In this document: in pieces, positions 1-11,727 of the stretch
Layout of the letters: every line of letters starts with the position of its first letter
Position numbering within the stretch: the stretch's first letter is position 1
Assembly (NCBI GenBank): GCA_015501585.1
Contig: JADNRY010000104.1
Coordinates: 124,001 to 188,000 of the forward strand
DNA from: Rhodocollybia butyracea
Taxonomy: Eukaryota; Basidiomycota; Agaricomycetes; Agaricales; Omphalotaceae
Reading direction: 5' to 3'
Length of the DNA stretch: 64,000 nt
Notes under the pieces: model-generated
What the model was told of the DNA's origin: nothing
The model's input: the letters and a program-made list of their open reading frames with translations, nothing else
Database searches by the model: none
Translations under genes and position numbers: made by a program

Positions 1-31
1 TAGCCGGTATGTCCTAACACCACATCTCTAG

Positions 32-271
32 CGAATAGATTTGACCTTGAAAAAAACTAGATCCAAATCCTTCCGCGCAAAGGTCTCTCAACTTTGGACC
101 ACGAAGCTCCAAGATCAAGACCAGATTCTATTTAGAGAACTCTTACCAATGGTCAACGAAGGTCTCTCGACCGATGAGCTCTTTGGAACCAAAGATGCAA
201 TGGAGTTTTTGCAGGCTATGCAGGATAACGATGAACTTATGGTCGCGGAGGATGTTGTTTATAGGATTTGA
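32..271 (+). CDS. mcm3: MCM3 replication licensing factor, C-terminal exon (partial)
   Basis: Last exon of a gene that begins left of the window. A TAG acceptor ends at 31 and the exon continues in phase 0 to the stop at 269-271. The roughly 79 residues match the C-terminal winged-helix tail of MCM3, one of six subunits of the hexameric replicative DNA helicase loaded at origins. Diagnostic segments are LWTTKLQDQDQ, ELLPMVNEGLS and the final MQDNDELMVAEDVVYRI, which parallels the MQDDNQ-MVSEG-I-F-I end of animal and fungal MCM3. GTATGT and CTAAC motifs lie at 7-18, but the donor belonging to the acceptor at 31 may be outside the window, because an intron of 25 bases would be too short. The ATPase core is not in view, so the assignment rests on the tail alone. 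Confidence 0.75.
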   Translation, partial: RIDLTLKKTRSKSFRAKVSQLWTTKLQDQDQILFRELLPMVNEGLSTDELFGTKDAMEFLQAMQDNDELMVAEDVVYRI

Positions 272-996
272 TTAAAAGTATGTAGCTACTTATCTGTATT
301 GTTTACCATTAGGCGTTTGTACGTGTTCTTGCTTTTTCTTTCCCTTTATGTGTTGTAATTTAATGAATGAAAGTCGTGTAAGTTTTGAGGCTGACTATTG
401 TAACCACTTGAGCACCGTTTGAAACATTGAGTCCAGATATCGACAATATTGTTGAGAAGAAGCGAGGTAGGAGATCAATATGACGGCTGAAATGACGGCT
501 GGGCGCTGAACGTTTGAACACTGCACGTATTGAACTTATTGGTGGCCTCTTGTGAGGCTTATCTCACCTGTTCATAGCCTCGTTTAGAGTTAGGATACTA
601 GGATCCCTCTTTGGCGTGAAATGCGAGAGTCCATAGTTAAAGTCACCGGTACCCGCAGGTCGTTTCTCGTTTGAGGCTGGGATTTGTTCGCCGCAAATTC
701 GAAAAGAATGGGTCTGGGAACCCTCGTCGAAAGACCATGTTTTCCGATTGCTTTGTAAAGTTTACTACAGAAAAAGGCATTAACCGCGGGCTCAAGGAAC
801 AAGTATCACTACGCACTGACAGCTATACCAATATCCATCGCCGCATCTTGTTTTCCAGCTCAGCCTTAGGTAGACTAGGTGAGCACGTCAGCCCAGGAGG
901 TTAGTGGATTGTGAGCTTTGTTATTGTTATCGGGAGACTTGAAGGAATTTGAATTTGTAGATATCCTAGACTTGATTTTCTATTTCAAGGGCGTAA
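272..996. other. Intergenic, nothing recognised
   Basis: Region downstream of MCM3. Short open frames exist on both strands (for example 590-802 minus and 671-904 plus), but none shows a recognisable domain, introns or a plausible start context. Confidence 0.5.
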
Positions 997-3400
997 GTGT
1001 TGGCAGGAGGGTTTTCAGGGGGAATTCATAAAGAGGAGAGAGGATCTTGGGAGAGAGCTGGTGCGGCCCGAAATCCCGCCCCGGAAAATGTTCAAAGTTT
1101 GTTTTACAAGTTAATATTCATCTTTCCCATGACACTAAACGTGTATATCCTGCCCATCTCGCAATTCCGTACAGTGTATATCAAGTCTCCCGATGAACTC
1201 CGGCAACACCTCGAAGAGCGTTTCAAAAGATACATATTTAACTTAGCTTGCTTAGTGCGGTATATTCATGACAAGATCAGATTCGTCTCTAACGGCTCAA
1301 TACTCAGGTTCCACCTGGCTCCATTTCATTTCCATCCAAAGCAGAGTTTCCCGCCTTTCAACGGAGACTGAGTCAAATGACGCTCGAGTCTTTTCACGAG
1401 GTTAAACACAGCGAAAAGATACTGAGTCTATTCTCAGCGGCAACGCACAGTTTTGACCAGTTACACCTCATTGTAACAGGTATCCACTTGCACTCTCTCA
1501 TCATCTATGACTTTCTAATAGGTTATGTTTTGCAAGAACGTATTTGTGTCTATCGCACACAAAGGTCCCCGAGCTAGTCTCCACTGGCGACATGGATCTT
1601 GCAACCCGTTTGTTAGACGATATTGCAGCTAAATTTGGCGTGCGTAATGTGGTGTTTTACAAGGTATGCAGCCTGCCAACGATCTTGTTTGATATCCGCT
1701 CTATACTCAACGTTATCAGCCCCCTGCAAGTGCTAACGCGTACGACGCAGACCAGATCGCATCTCTCAATCTCGAAACGTTAGATAAGCTAGAAGCAAGA
1801 ATTTTGTTCGAGTCCCTGTACCCTTGGGGTATTGTAGGCGGAACCGGACGTCTACTTGATTCTGGCTCCTCCAGGTACAAGATAATTCTTCTCTATGTAA
1901 CGAGTCCCGTCCATCTTCCTGTGACCAACGACATCAATGAAGATGATGTTGAAGCAGCGTACCTTCCTACTATATCTTTTTCACTCCAAATCCAGCACGA
2001 GCCCCATTGTCGGAAGCAGCAGTCGAAAACTTCCACCATGCACAAGACGATGATCGCCGTTTCATTGCCTGTGGAAGGCCTGTTGCTGCTGGTAAACCCC
2101 TACCTGCTTCGCTCGTGGACCCAATTCTCTGTGAATTCTGATATAATTTGTATGAATCAAAACCCAATAACAGAGACATTGTAACGCCTCCACTTGCTTA
2201 ACCCCCTCACCATTCTGATACCAGCCGGCCACGCCCTGCGCGCGCGGCCCAGCTCCTTTGGCGTTGTACGCCAATTACCTTATCTTATCGTTGATAAGAT
2301 ATCATTTCTATTTATATTCAGTTGTCTACTTAAGTACCGTACAATTATATGCTAGTTCTTTCGCACCTTGAGTACACAATCGCATAGCTTTTGTAGTGTT
2401 CACGCGTGCGACCTAAGGACTCTGGCCATCGGCCCTTACAGATATCCGTATCTTTCGTGAACTTCGGTCTTGCTCCGGTCTTGCTTACCAAAAATATTTG
2501 CAACGGAGGACACACGAAAGTCAGAGCTCATCAAAATTTTCCCGCAAATCGCACCGCTCCATGACCTAGCATGTAACAATCAGCGCATACACAACTGATG
2601 GGGATCTTCGTATCGGGGCAACCTTGACGAATTTATATTTGGAGGCCTTCCTGTATTCTGTGCACAGAGGTGGAACTGGTGGCAAAGTTGCTTTCGTGAA
2701 AGCTATCCGTTGTTACAACGAGCAGGTTCGGCGATGTCTATCAAAATCCGCAGAAATACCACTCCGAGATCAACTTTCCTGTTATCATCCTATTAACTCG
2801 TATTGGTGCGTCTTGTACTAGTGCTCAGAAATCATCGTCATTTTTATTACTCATGCTAGGTCCTGAGATAGTTGTTTCAGTGGCGACGTTCGCAGCCCTA
2901 CTACCCACCATTGGAAACTTTGGAGTGGATTCCCCGGAAGCTATCCACATACTATTCGATTCAGTTACTCAAGAGTGAACAGGCTCGCTCTAACATCGAC
3001 TTTTCATTCTACGAAATCGACGATGTGTTAAGGACAAATTCATGGACAAAAAGTGTCGTGTTCTTGTCAAAGTCACTCGTCGCTATTCCGAAGACTGCTT
3101 CGGATGCCAACATCACACAACTTGTTGCGTCAACAAGTTTTACGGTGATCATGGCTGATATATTTAAAACGCATGTCTCTGCAGACCAATTAGTTTTACA
3201 AATCCAGAGACACATACAGAGGAAGTTTCTGGCTGCTGTGAACTTATGCTTCACACAATAAAAGGTTTGTCTATGGAGATGTGCGGGATGTTGATGTTCT
3301 GATAAGGAGGTCATCTGCTGACCCCAGTCTCCCATCACTGATCCAATGTGTAGATTTGGACTGGGGAGGAGCGACCGGGCAAGTGTAGTATCATGGTAAC
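997..3400 (+). pseudogene. Decayed coding fragments of unknown gene(s)
   Basis: Several short plus-strand stretches look like old coding sequence broken by stops and frame changes. Around 1130-1300 there is a hydrophobic-start peptide beginning MTLNVYILPISQF. Around 1590-1660 LATRLLDDIAAKFGVRNVVFYK is followed by a good GTATGC donor. Around 1750-1870 a stretch contains ARILFESLYPWGIVGGTGRL. A further 129-codon frame at 2872-3261 has no clear start. I could not chain these into one reading frame with GT-AG introns, and I do not recognise a family. A relic or an unusually intron-rich gene are both possible; relic is favoured because adjacent fragments lie in incompatible frames. Confidence 0.3.
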
Positions 3401-3830
3401 TTAAACAACAGGATATTCAATCATGGTCAGAAGGAGTAGCTGATGGTGCGGAGATCGAGACGAAACATGATTTGGAGATGGCAGAAGATTGGTGTTCCTC
3501 AGTCAACGGCTTTTGGAAGGCCCATGAATGTAGATATGTGATTCAATATCGATTCATCCTGATGCTAATAAGGTTCAAACAAGTCTTTGTGTAGCTCCGC
3601 AGAACGTTCCCTTCGAAATCCAATCTGCCATGTGCAAATGGTTCATATTGCTTCAGTGCCTCCTCTCTGCCTGCCCAATCTCGATTCTATATTTCCGATT
3701 GCCAGCCTACCAGGTTCCAAACTGCCAGCCAGTGGCTCAGTTCTCCATTATCTTCTGGAATGATGCATAATGCATTCTAAGATATCAGGTTTATAACGCA
3801 AGTTGCAGCCATGCTTGCAGACACTAGAGA
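3401..3830. other. Intergenic, nothing recognised
   Basis: No frame with recognisable protein features and no obvious repeat, apart from the start of the duplicated block at about 3831. Confidence 0.4.
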
Positions 3831-4900
3831 ATGTCAGAATATGAATCCTTCAATCCGGTCGGAGAATTTCCTGGGTCATACAGTCCAACCAGGTCAATGG
3901 TCTATCCCTCATGCTTAGCAAAGAAGCCAGGATTTAGATGTTCAAGGTTATAATAAAGTGTTGAACTACATTCTCGCTAATGATCGCAAGGAAACACAAG
4001 CTCTGTTACTAAAGGCAAAAAGTTAGGGGTTGATCAACCAGAAACCGTCAAGTAACTCACTAGCAAAGCTCCCATGGCCTTCAGACATCGAAAGACAACG
4101 CGACGGTCTGCTAGAGGATTCATGCCATGAACCATATATGCTTCTTTGTCTGCAACGGGAGGCACGAGCCTTTGAACAATAGTAGGTTGTGATGGGTATT
4201 GCCCCGTTGAAAGATAGGAAACCAAGTCTTGGGTAACTGGGACCTTGTAAAAGATCGGGCGAGGTCCAACCATAGTAATAGCAGGTATTATTTGCTGGGG
4301 CAGAGGATGACGACGACGACGATTGTTCTCCACAAATGCAGCAATTACTTCAGCTATCAATTGCGGAACTGGTTCATTGTCTATTGTACTAGGCTGAATT
4401 GAATTGATTAGGCTAAGCCAAAAGAGAATTCAATAAGAGATGACCTTGGCTGCTTTAACCACAAGCAAGAAGTTGTTGTCTTTCATGACGGCCACATCAG
4501 CTTCTGCGCATATATGATCACCGCCATATAAAGGTCATTGGTCTCCTCCTGGTGATTAGCTTTTTATCGTGGTCAAAGCGGAGCATTTTGAAAAGCTGGT
4601 AAGTAAAATCGTGAGCTGCACCCCCTTCCGCAATGTTCGCATATTCAAGGTGTGCGAAGAAGAGGCGTTCGTCGTTAGTGACTACAGGAGGAGGAGGTTG
4701 GGCTATGTTGTTGACGACTACCGGAGAAACCTTGGGAGAGACAGAGGTCGCAGGCAGCCGGCGCGCACCAAAGAACGTTTGTCCTATCGACATCTTGGAT
4801 AGCGATGTTGAATGCAAGGAGTTCGTGGGCACTCCAATGAATACCTGACTTGGCCGCGCGAATGAGTTGAGCCATATGGGATAAGTGGTAAAGTGTTCAA
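3831..4900. repeat. Diverged segmental duplicate, arm 1 (partner 7430-8290)
   Basis: Similarity to 7430-8290 in the same orientation covers the relic gene and also flanking noncoding sequence. The shared left flank runs from AGAATGTCAGAATATGAATC and includes CTGGGTCATACAGTCCAAC. Arm 1 carries about 100 extra bases near 3950-4060 and the IFYK-coding segment. The repeat therefore predates the decay of both copies. Confidence 0.6.
4034..4875 (-). pseudogene. Relic copy A of an Agaricomycete-specific gene family
   Basis: Reads on the minus strand from an ATG at 4875. The peptide starts MAQLIRAAKSGIHWSAHELL, continues in a different frame through TFFGARRLP and a Pro-rich VVNNIAQPPPP stretch, then CAEADVAVMKDNNFLLVV, and ends with IAEVIAAFVENN, PAITMVGPRPIFYK and DRRVVFRC. 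From memory this order of segments is that of a hypothetical protein family multiplied in many mushroom genomes; its function is unknown to me. A one-base frame change lies between the first and second segments near 4820, and there is a stop after the KAAK segment near 4440 unless an intron removes it. The second copy at 7511-8262 confirms which segments belong together. Confidence 0.55.
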
Positions 4901-5744
4901 GCTAGGGGCTAGGGGCTAAAAGCACGTGATTTTCTCTATTGGAACATAATGATACTCGTAACTCCACATGGCACTACCACCAACCACCGATGAGCGCTGA
5001 AATTGTACATAGCCTTGTACAGAACCCAAAGTACAGCAAGAAGATCAAATAGGATGCCTTGAAGAATATCTTTGTTGACTCCAATGAGAATACAAATCAC
5101 CCTCTTGATACCAACTTTGATTCTGCGGCTGTTTTCGATTGATTTTCGACGGCGCCATCGGTTCGTTAAACTTTGACGTTGGGGACGCCGATTTGTATGC
5201 GATGGGTGACAAGGATGATAAAGATGATACGGACCTGGTCGTCATTGAAGCAAACGGGATTGTCGGCGTGGCTCCGAGGTCGAAGATAGGGATGCAATGC
5301 ATCAGATCATGACGAAACGGAGCGGGAGACGGGAATATAGAAGGATGTGTATGAGCAAGAGATAATTGAGAGTGAGATTTTGGCATCTCTTACCCGGCAG
5401 AGAAGTGTATCACTTGTATATTGCTTTCAGGCAGGTAATTAATCTGTTATACGTCTTCCCGAAGGTTTCACGGATAACTGGCTGCCAGTGAGCACGCTAA
5501 GTATGAGTCGCTGACGCATCTTGTACATGCAGTGCGCACCAGTGGGATACTCGGATATCCGCGGCCTCATCGGATGTTCGAATAAACCTTAGTAGTATCA
5601 AGATATCGCGGCAGAACATCAATCTGAACTAAGTTTAACCACCACGAGTAATCCAGTGTCTGCCAAACGCGTTTTAGCAAGTTCCTTTAAACAACTTCCT
5701 CTCAATCAAGGAGGCAGGCTCGCTGCTGCTTAAAATTTCCAGTG
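4901..5744. other. Intergenic, nothing firmly recognised
   Basis: A 113-codon minus frame at 5045-5386 is Ser/Pro rich with no domain, no introns and no homology I recognise; I do not call it a gene. The right part is the presumed upstream region of the DUF6533 gene. Confidence 0.4.
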
Positions 5745-7376
5745 ATGTCTCTTCACCAGCCGCTTGACACTATCGTAGTGGACCTCAATGCTTCCCGATA
5801 TATCAATGGTAAATATTTCAATGAGGACAACATCTACTGAAACTCATGCAATATCTCGTTCGCAGCTGCAGCAATTACTGTGAGTCTTTCAATTAACTAT
5901 CAAAGCCAAGGCTAAATCGTTTGCACTCTAGATGCTCATTTATGACCACTTGCTGACTTTTCCTGATGAATACGAGCTTATATGGCGCGCCGAATGGAAG
6001 GTCCCAAAATTCTTTTCCTACTGATACGATACCTTGTTCCCGTCGGCGTTGTTCTACATACACATCGTGGGTTCTGAATCTCTTGCGTGTCAGTCGAGGT
6101 TAACGGTGTTTATATTCAGAGCTGAGTGATTTCGCCAATTCGGATGTAACGAAAACTGTAAGGGTTCCTTCATTCTAGTTTCTGCTCGGCCGTTATTTTA
6201 ACTTCAGTCTAGTAGTGCGTGTTTTATGTGTCGCGTGAATCATTCAAACAATTCCTCTCACTCTATTAGCTGCCAAGTCGTAGTCGGTTTCGATGTAAGT
6301 ACTGTCCATATTCCAGACCTACTTCGGATCTTGTTCTCAAACCGAACCGCAAACAGATAATCCTTGCTGTTATAACGATTGCAATAAGCGACTGTGCGTG
6401 CGAATTGTTTCGTGCCCTTCTGATACTGATATCGTCAATAGTCATTGCAATGCTTCACGTCTGTAATCTATGGGAGCGGAAGCGACGGCTTGTTGTCTTG
6501 TCTATCATACTTTTCCTCTTAGCCCAAATAGCGAGCGTGGTGTGCGCGTTTATCACGCTCCCCAACTTAATTCGTGAGTGCAAGACGGTATTGGGTCTTA
6601 CTGGTTTACCAAGATATACACTCGAAGCCACCGTTTCTTTCAGTGAGAAAGCCAAAGCCTGTAAAATACCGCAAAGATCCTTTTTTTACATCATCTGGGT
6701 ACCGGCGGTATGTGTAATTTCCCGCTCATTACCTTGCTTCGAAGTTCGAGTGCTTCTTACTCTCGTGAGCCTACCATGCTAACTCATCGATTTAGCTTTT
6801 CTTTGAGTTGGCTATGATTATCATAGTATTGTGGAATCGCACTTTACGATCACATACAGAAGAATTTTCGAAAGTCACTTGTGGAGATGGGCTGATATAC
6901 TTTGCAGTGAGTCCTTGTCTTTGACTCCTAATCCACCTTGAAGATGACCAAGTGGCTTACTAGATTCTGTCGAGTGCGTCAAACTGAATCTACCGTCTTT
7001 CGATCTCTACAGCTCCACCGTTTGTAGCCTTGCGCTTAGTCAATGTCGTCCTCACGATTGTCGTCCCAGTACGTAGATTCACCCTCATAATTTATAGTAC
7101 TAATACCTAAGTTTTTCTTGTCCGACAGCTTCCCTTGATATTCCTGGGTGTCTTGTGAGTAATTTCCTAATATACGTACACACGACCAGTGACTGCTCCT
7201 CACTCCATGATAGATTCGTTTGGTGTAGTTCGACCGTCACTGTATCGCGACTCATCTTGCGATTACGATGGGTGAATGTATACAAAGCGCTTCTGAACGA
7301 GTCTGAGATCATTGAGTGCAAAGGGGCTTCAACTCTTTTAACTTCTCTTTGGCTGCCAGTTGCGAAAAAAACGTAG
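5745..7376 (+). pseudogene. DUF6533-type seven-helix membrane protein, probably damaged
   Basis: Intron-dense plus-strand gene of the DUF6533 family, mushroom-specific multi-pass membrane proteins of unknown function. Exon 1 is 5745-5808 and exon 2 only 14 bases (5866-5879). The third exon from 5932 encodes MLIYDHLLTFPDEYELIWRA, the family hallmark (family pattern: a Y-D-x-L-L-T segment, a few acidic residues, then a W). The next segment, LFLLIRYLVPVGVVL, is in another frame: one base appears missing near 6000. Later exons give membrane segments around 6330-6710 (FRALLILISSIVIAML, LFLLAQIASVVCAF), FFELAMIIIVLWN after an intron ending near 6795, and STVTVSRLILRLRW near 7230-7270, the family's last helix. 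A second frame problem lies near 6990. It is either a recent pseudogene or carries assembly indels. About nine introns. Confidence 0.6.
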
Positions 7377-7429
7377 GCCCAGATAAATTAAACCTTCTTA
7401 TAATAATTTACTCTCTCCATCGTAATGGC

Positions 7430-8290
7430 ACTAGAATGTCAGAATATGAATCTTTCCAGTCAGAGAATTCCCTGGGTCATACAGTCCAACTAGCCTGGTC
7501 AATGGTCTATCTAGCAAAGAAACCGGGATTCAGATATGCAAGGGACTGAGTAATTCAGCAGCGAAGTTCCCATGGCCTTCAGACATCGAAAGACAACGCG
7601 ACGGTCTGCTAGAGGAATCTTGCCATGAACAATATAGGCCTCTTTGTCTGCAAAGGGAGGCACAAGCCTTTGAACGATAGTAGGTTGTGATGAGACTTGT
7701 CTCGTTGAAAGAGAGGAAACCATAGTAATAGCAGGTATCGTTTGTTGGGGTAGAAGACGCTGGCGAGGACGATTGTTCTCCATAACTGCGGAAATTACTT
7801 CAGCTATCAATTGCGGAACTGGTTCATTGTCTGGTGAAAATTCGTTAGGTCTAAGCCAAAAGAGAATTCAACAAGAGAACTACAAGAGAGAAGATTTTGT
7901 CCTTCATTACAGCCTGCACACACATGAATACCGCACATCATATCGGTTTTCCCCCGGTAATTAATCTTTTCTTAGGGTCAAAAGCGAAGCATTTAGAAAA
8001 GTTGAGAAATAAAGGAGGGAATGTCACCCTCTGAGTCCGCAATGTTCGCGTAATCGAGGTATGTGAAGCAGAGACGTTCGTTGTAAGTGACTAAGGAGGA
8101 GGCTGAGCTACGCTGTTGAGGACTACTGGAGAAACCCTGGGAGAAACAGAAGTCGCAGGCAGTCGGGGTGCGTCAAAGATTGTTGCCCTATCGACATCTT
8201 GGGTGGCTATATTGAAGGCAGGCACTCCGATGAATACCTGACTTGGCCAGGGATGAGTTGAGCCATATGGGATAAGAAATTCAGGGCTAA
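7430..8290. repeat. Diverged segmental duplicate, arm 2 (partner 3831-4900)
   Basis: Second copy of the block at 3831-4900, same orientation, separated from it by the DUF6533 gene. It ends just before the 3' end of the RINT1/TIP20 gene. Confidence 0.6.
7511..8262 (-). pseudogene. Relic copy B of the same Agaricomycete-specific family
   Basis: Diverged duplicate of the relic at 4034-4875. The C-terminal part is still readable at 7511-7810 (IAEVISAVMENN, PAITMVSSL, QPTIVQRLVPP, DRRVVFRC). Compared with copy A it lacks the segment carrying the IFYK motif. The N-terminal part from about 8262 downward begins MAQLIPG but runs quickly into stops, and the middle is broken several times. It is more decayed than copy A. 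Confidence 0.55.
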
Positions 8291-8306
8291 AAGCACGTGG
8301 TTTTCT

Positions 8307-11306
8307 TTATTCTCTCCGTCGTAAAATACGGCCTACTTCTTCTCGACTTAATTCACCTGAACCAACAACCTGAACCATAACACCTTCCCACTCCTCTTCA
8401 TCTGTACTTCCAAAAGTTGCAGTGACGATCTTGTCCCGCAATTCGTCTTCAGCACCAACTAACCTCCCAGCTTCAATAAGCCTCAACCACGGCGCCTCTA
8501 CCCGATTCCGACTGCCACCAAACACTTGCAACAGGACCGCCCGACACGTCTCCACCCAGATTTCGCATTCCGCGTAAATGACTTTGCCTTCCATAGTTGT
8601 AAAGCTGCCACGGTACAAGATCTGTCGTTGCAGGAGGTGCTCCGCGAGTCTTGAAGCGATCCTTCTGTAAAGTGGTGTAAGGGTTTTCTGGGAAAGTGTT
8701 GCGCGCATGTAAGTTAAGTGGGTGGATAACAGCGCTATTGGGGCAAGCAGAGTTTGGGATAGCGTGAAATCGTCTTGGGGGTTTGACGAAGAACTAATGG
8801 TGGGTCTAGCGAACGAAGCGGTTAAGTAAGGACGCCTATGACTTATACCGACACGTACGAGGAAGCAGTAGCGGACAGATGCGCTTTCAAACTTGATTCG
8901 ATCTCGGCACAGATTTGCTGCACTATGATATCTTCACAGCGACGGCCAAGTTTCCGGTATCTGTCAACAATGACCTGGAAGATGGTATCTTGCGATTCAT
9001 TGTCACCATCACTCGAAAGCATGGCAGAGTTTGCCCGGGCTAGAGCTCTCAGCGCAGGTCGCTGGTTAATTTCTGTCCAGAGCTCGAGAAAAAACTAGTG
9101 CACGGTAAACTGAAAAGAAAGCGTCAAGTCGACCGTTTCACTCACCAAATCTTCACCCCAAGCCTCCATTGCAGCCTCAATGAACCTCGCACTTAGCAGT
9201 GCTTTACACAATCTCTGTACTCCTTCAACACCGGATGTGAACCGTCCCGTATCTACATTAACACTAGAAGAATCATCTCTCACACCCAAGCTAACACCCA
9301 ATGCCCCTGGTACTGCACGAACGAGAGCAGAAGAAAGGGTCTCATATGCATCTAAAGAGGATGCCAACCGACCAAGATAAAGCTCCAGGATAGGCAGCTG
9401 CGTTGAGAGCAAAAAACGAGTACGATGTAGAAAGTTCGGAAGGGGAGAGTAGCGATCTAGCCAGTATGGATAAGAGACGGATATCGCCATGAAACTCATC
9501 AATACGAACCTGTGACTTGTTCTACCAAGGCCTTCACCCGACGAGCAGAATTCGTGGTTTTGAGATCTAGACCACCAACAGACTCTTCTTCTGATTCATC
9601 GTCAGCAATTTGCCAGGCGTCTGAGCCGGTGATGATCTCATGGTACTGATTTTCCGCGACTAGAAGGCGAATTAGAAGACAGCGACGGTCCAAGTCAGGT
9701 ATAACTCTTACACAGTCGTTCCCCGTCTAACCATGCGTCAAACCATTCTTTTTTACCGAGGATTATGTCGCTGATACCTGCCCACGGCTGTGCCGCGTTC
9801 ATATCTAACGTTCCATCTAGTCTAAACCCTTCCTCCTTTAAAGCGGTGTCGAATTGAAGCGCTTGATAGATCGTGTGAGCGAGTAAGGAGGGATGAGGAA
9901 GTAGCGACGGTATGGTTCTCCGGAGCTTGCTCGTTAGCAGAGGGAGCAACAGGCGAGTGAACTCTTCCTGAAAGGATGTCGGCGATAAAGAATAAAGGTA
10001 ACGTGGAGACACACCGACGCGATGATGTTACCAAGCCCCGCAGAGTTTAACAAGTGTTGGACCACATATTGCATAAACGGGCGATGGTCGTGAGCTACAT
10101 TGAGGACGTGAGTGAAATACCATTCTGGCTAAGGCTACGGTGAGTATATGGAGCATAATCAGTAAACATTCGTACCTTGTCCAGCCTATTTGTTTGCCGT
10201 GTACCCTCGAAATGATACTTGAACCGTAATGCTACAGGTTGCACCATAACTTCTAAAGGGTAAATTCCATCTTTCTCAGAGCGCGAATCGGAAGAGTTTG
10301 TGTTGATATTCTCTAAACTATCAAACTGGAATGAGTGTAATGAAACACAAGATGAAAGACCACATACGCTCGTTGCAGTGCGAGCAAACGGAGGAACGCG
10401 TTTTCAAACGCGCTTCTGTCTTCCTGGCTAGCTTTGGAATAATCCACTTGCATTGGCCAGTGTAGGCGTTCTGCTGCGTCCAATAATGGTCTAGTAGCTC
10501 ATCAGTACATTTCGGAACAGGGCCGTTATAATGACTGACGTTGAGATACTCTTTTTGATATCGACCCATGTTCTATTCCGGATTCGCTCTAGGAAGCTAA
10601 CAAGATGTAGCTGCTGTGTCCCAGCTCCGTCTTCAACAGAAGTACAAGTATCTGCAACGCTTGTGACGAAAGTTTGCAAGGCCTGGAATTGTGATACTGA
10701 GGAGGAGGATATTGGAGCCGACGGAAGCAATGATTCAATTTGTTGAATGGACGATTCACTGCAAATTATTGAAGGGATTTCCTCATGCAAACGAGGGCAA
10801 CTTACCTTAGCGCCAGCGCATGTTGAATTACTTGTGCGTAAGCTCTAACGCCCTGCAAATCGTTCAGATTTCGATGAAGAGTCTCAATGTCTTCCAGTAG
10901 GGTAGAGGAGCCAGCTTCACTGGACATTGACGAGAGTAGGTTTTCAGTAAGGTCAACGAGTTCATCAGTCAGTGAGTGTCGAAGTAGAGACAGGTTTTCG
11001 GCAGTTTCGACATGAGAATGCGTAGCAGACTTGGCCTCGGCAATTAGAGAGGCGACTTTGGAGCTTGAAGAGGCAAGCTGAGCTTTGATATTTGCGATTA
11101 ATACGCTTTCTGGCCAATAAACTAGAGAAAGGACGCACAGAACGTGTCAATTCAGCTTCAGATTTCTCGGACTCGATAAACTCTGCTTCAAGATGTTCGA
11201 GATCATCGTAAGATGGCAGTTTTGAGTTGAGGAACAAAATGGCCTCCTGATTGGCTTCTTCGACGTTGGGTGCTGCCAGTAAAGTCGGAATTTGTGATGA
11301 GCTCAT
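8307..11306 (-). CDS. RINT1/TIP20 family vesicle-tethering subunit
   Basis: Subunit of the Dsl1/NRZ complex that tethers Golgi-derived COPI vesicles to the ER. Eleven exons: 11306-11139, 11077-10806, 10758-10550, 10473-10368, 10317-10176, 10128-10015, 9967-9712, 9659-9510, 9456-9146, 9094-8859, 8805-8307. They total 2,463 bases, exactly 821 codons, close to human RINT1 in length. The N-terminus has coiled-coil character (LEDIETLHRNLNDLQGVRAY). The RINT1-TIP1 domain is clear: RFKYHFEGTRQTN and KPEWYFTHVL, then HPSLLAHTIYQALQFD, ILGKKEWFDAWLDGE, FAENQYHEII, TNSARRVKALVEQVTDRYSP and SALVRAVPGALG. The acceptor of exon 4 is the least certain border. The start at 11306 (MSSSQIPTLL) is preferred over an upstream in-frame ATG at 11420 because family similarity begins near it. 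The gene ends about 45 bases from relic copy B. Confidence 0.88.
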
Positions 11307-11727
11307 CGTAGTATTCAAGAGCTTTGATGTGTGGGCGCTTAAAAAAAGCCTAAAATGGAAAGGAGCATGAAAAACTGCTACTTTACGCTGGCTAGAGAGG
11401 AGCTCACCGTGTAGCAACAAACAACAGATTGAATAAGAATACGTCCTCCCACTTGGATGTCAAAGAACTGGAGATTCAAGCTCAAGATTAGCCTTATTTT
11501 CGAACATCAGACAGGCGTAGCCTGTAGACATAGTGCTTGAGTGGCTGTTTCAACAAGGATTTCAACAGCCTCGCTAATAGAAGACAGACGTTAAAGCCGA
11601 AGCCTGAAATTACACAATAGTTGGTAGGCTTTACAAAATGCGACAGTGCAAACACGAGAGTCAACAGAAAATCTATAAAATTGTCGAATATAATGCTACA
11701 AGAGTTTCATTCTTTCGTTTCCGATGG

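Noticed and set aside
5045..5386. 113-codon minus frame
   Set aside because: Ser/Pro-rich chance composition, no recognisable segment and no introns in an intron-dense genome.
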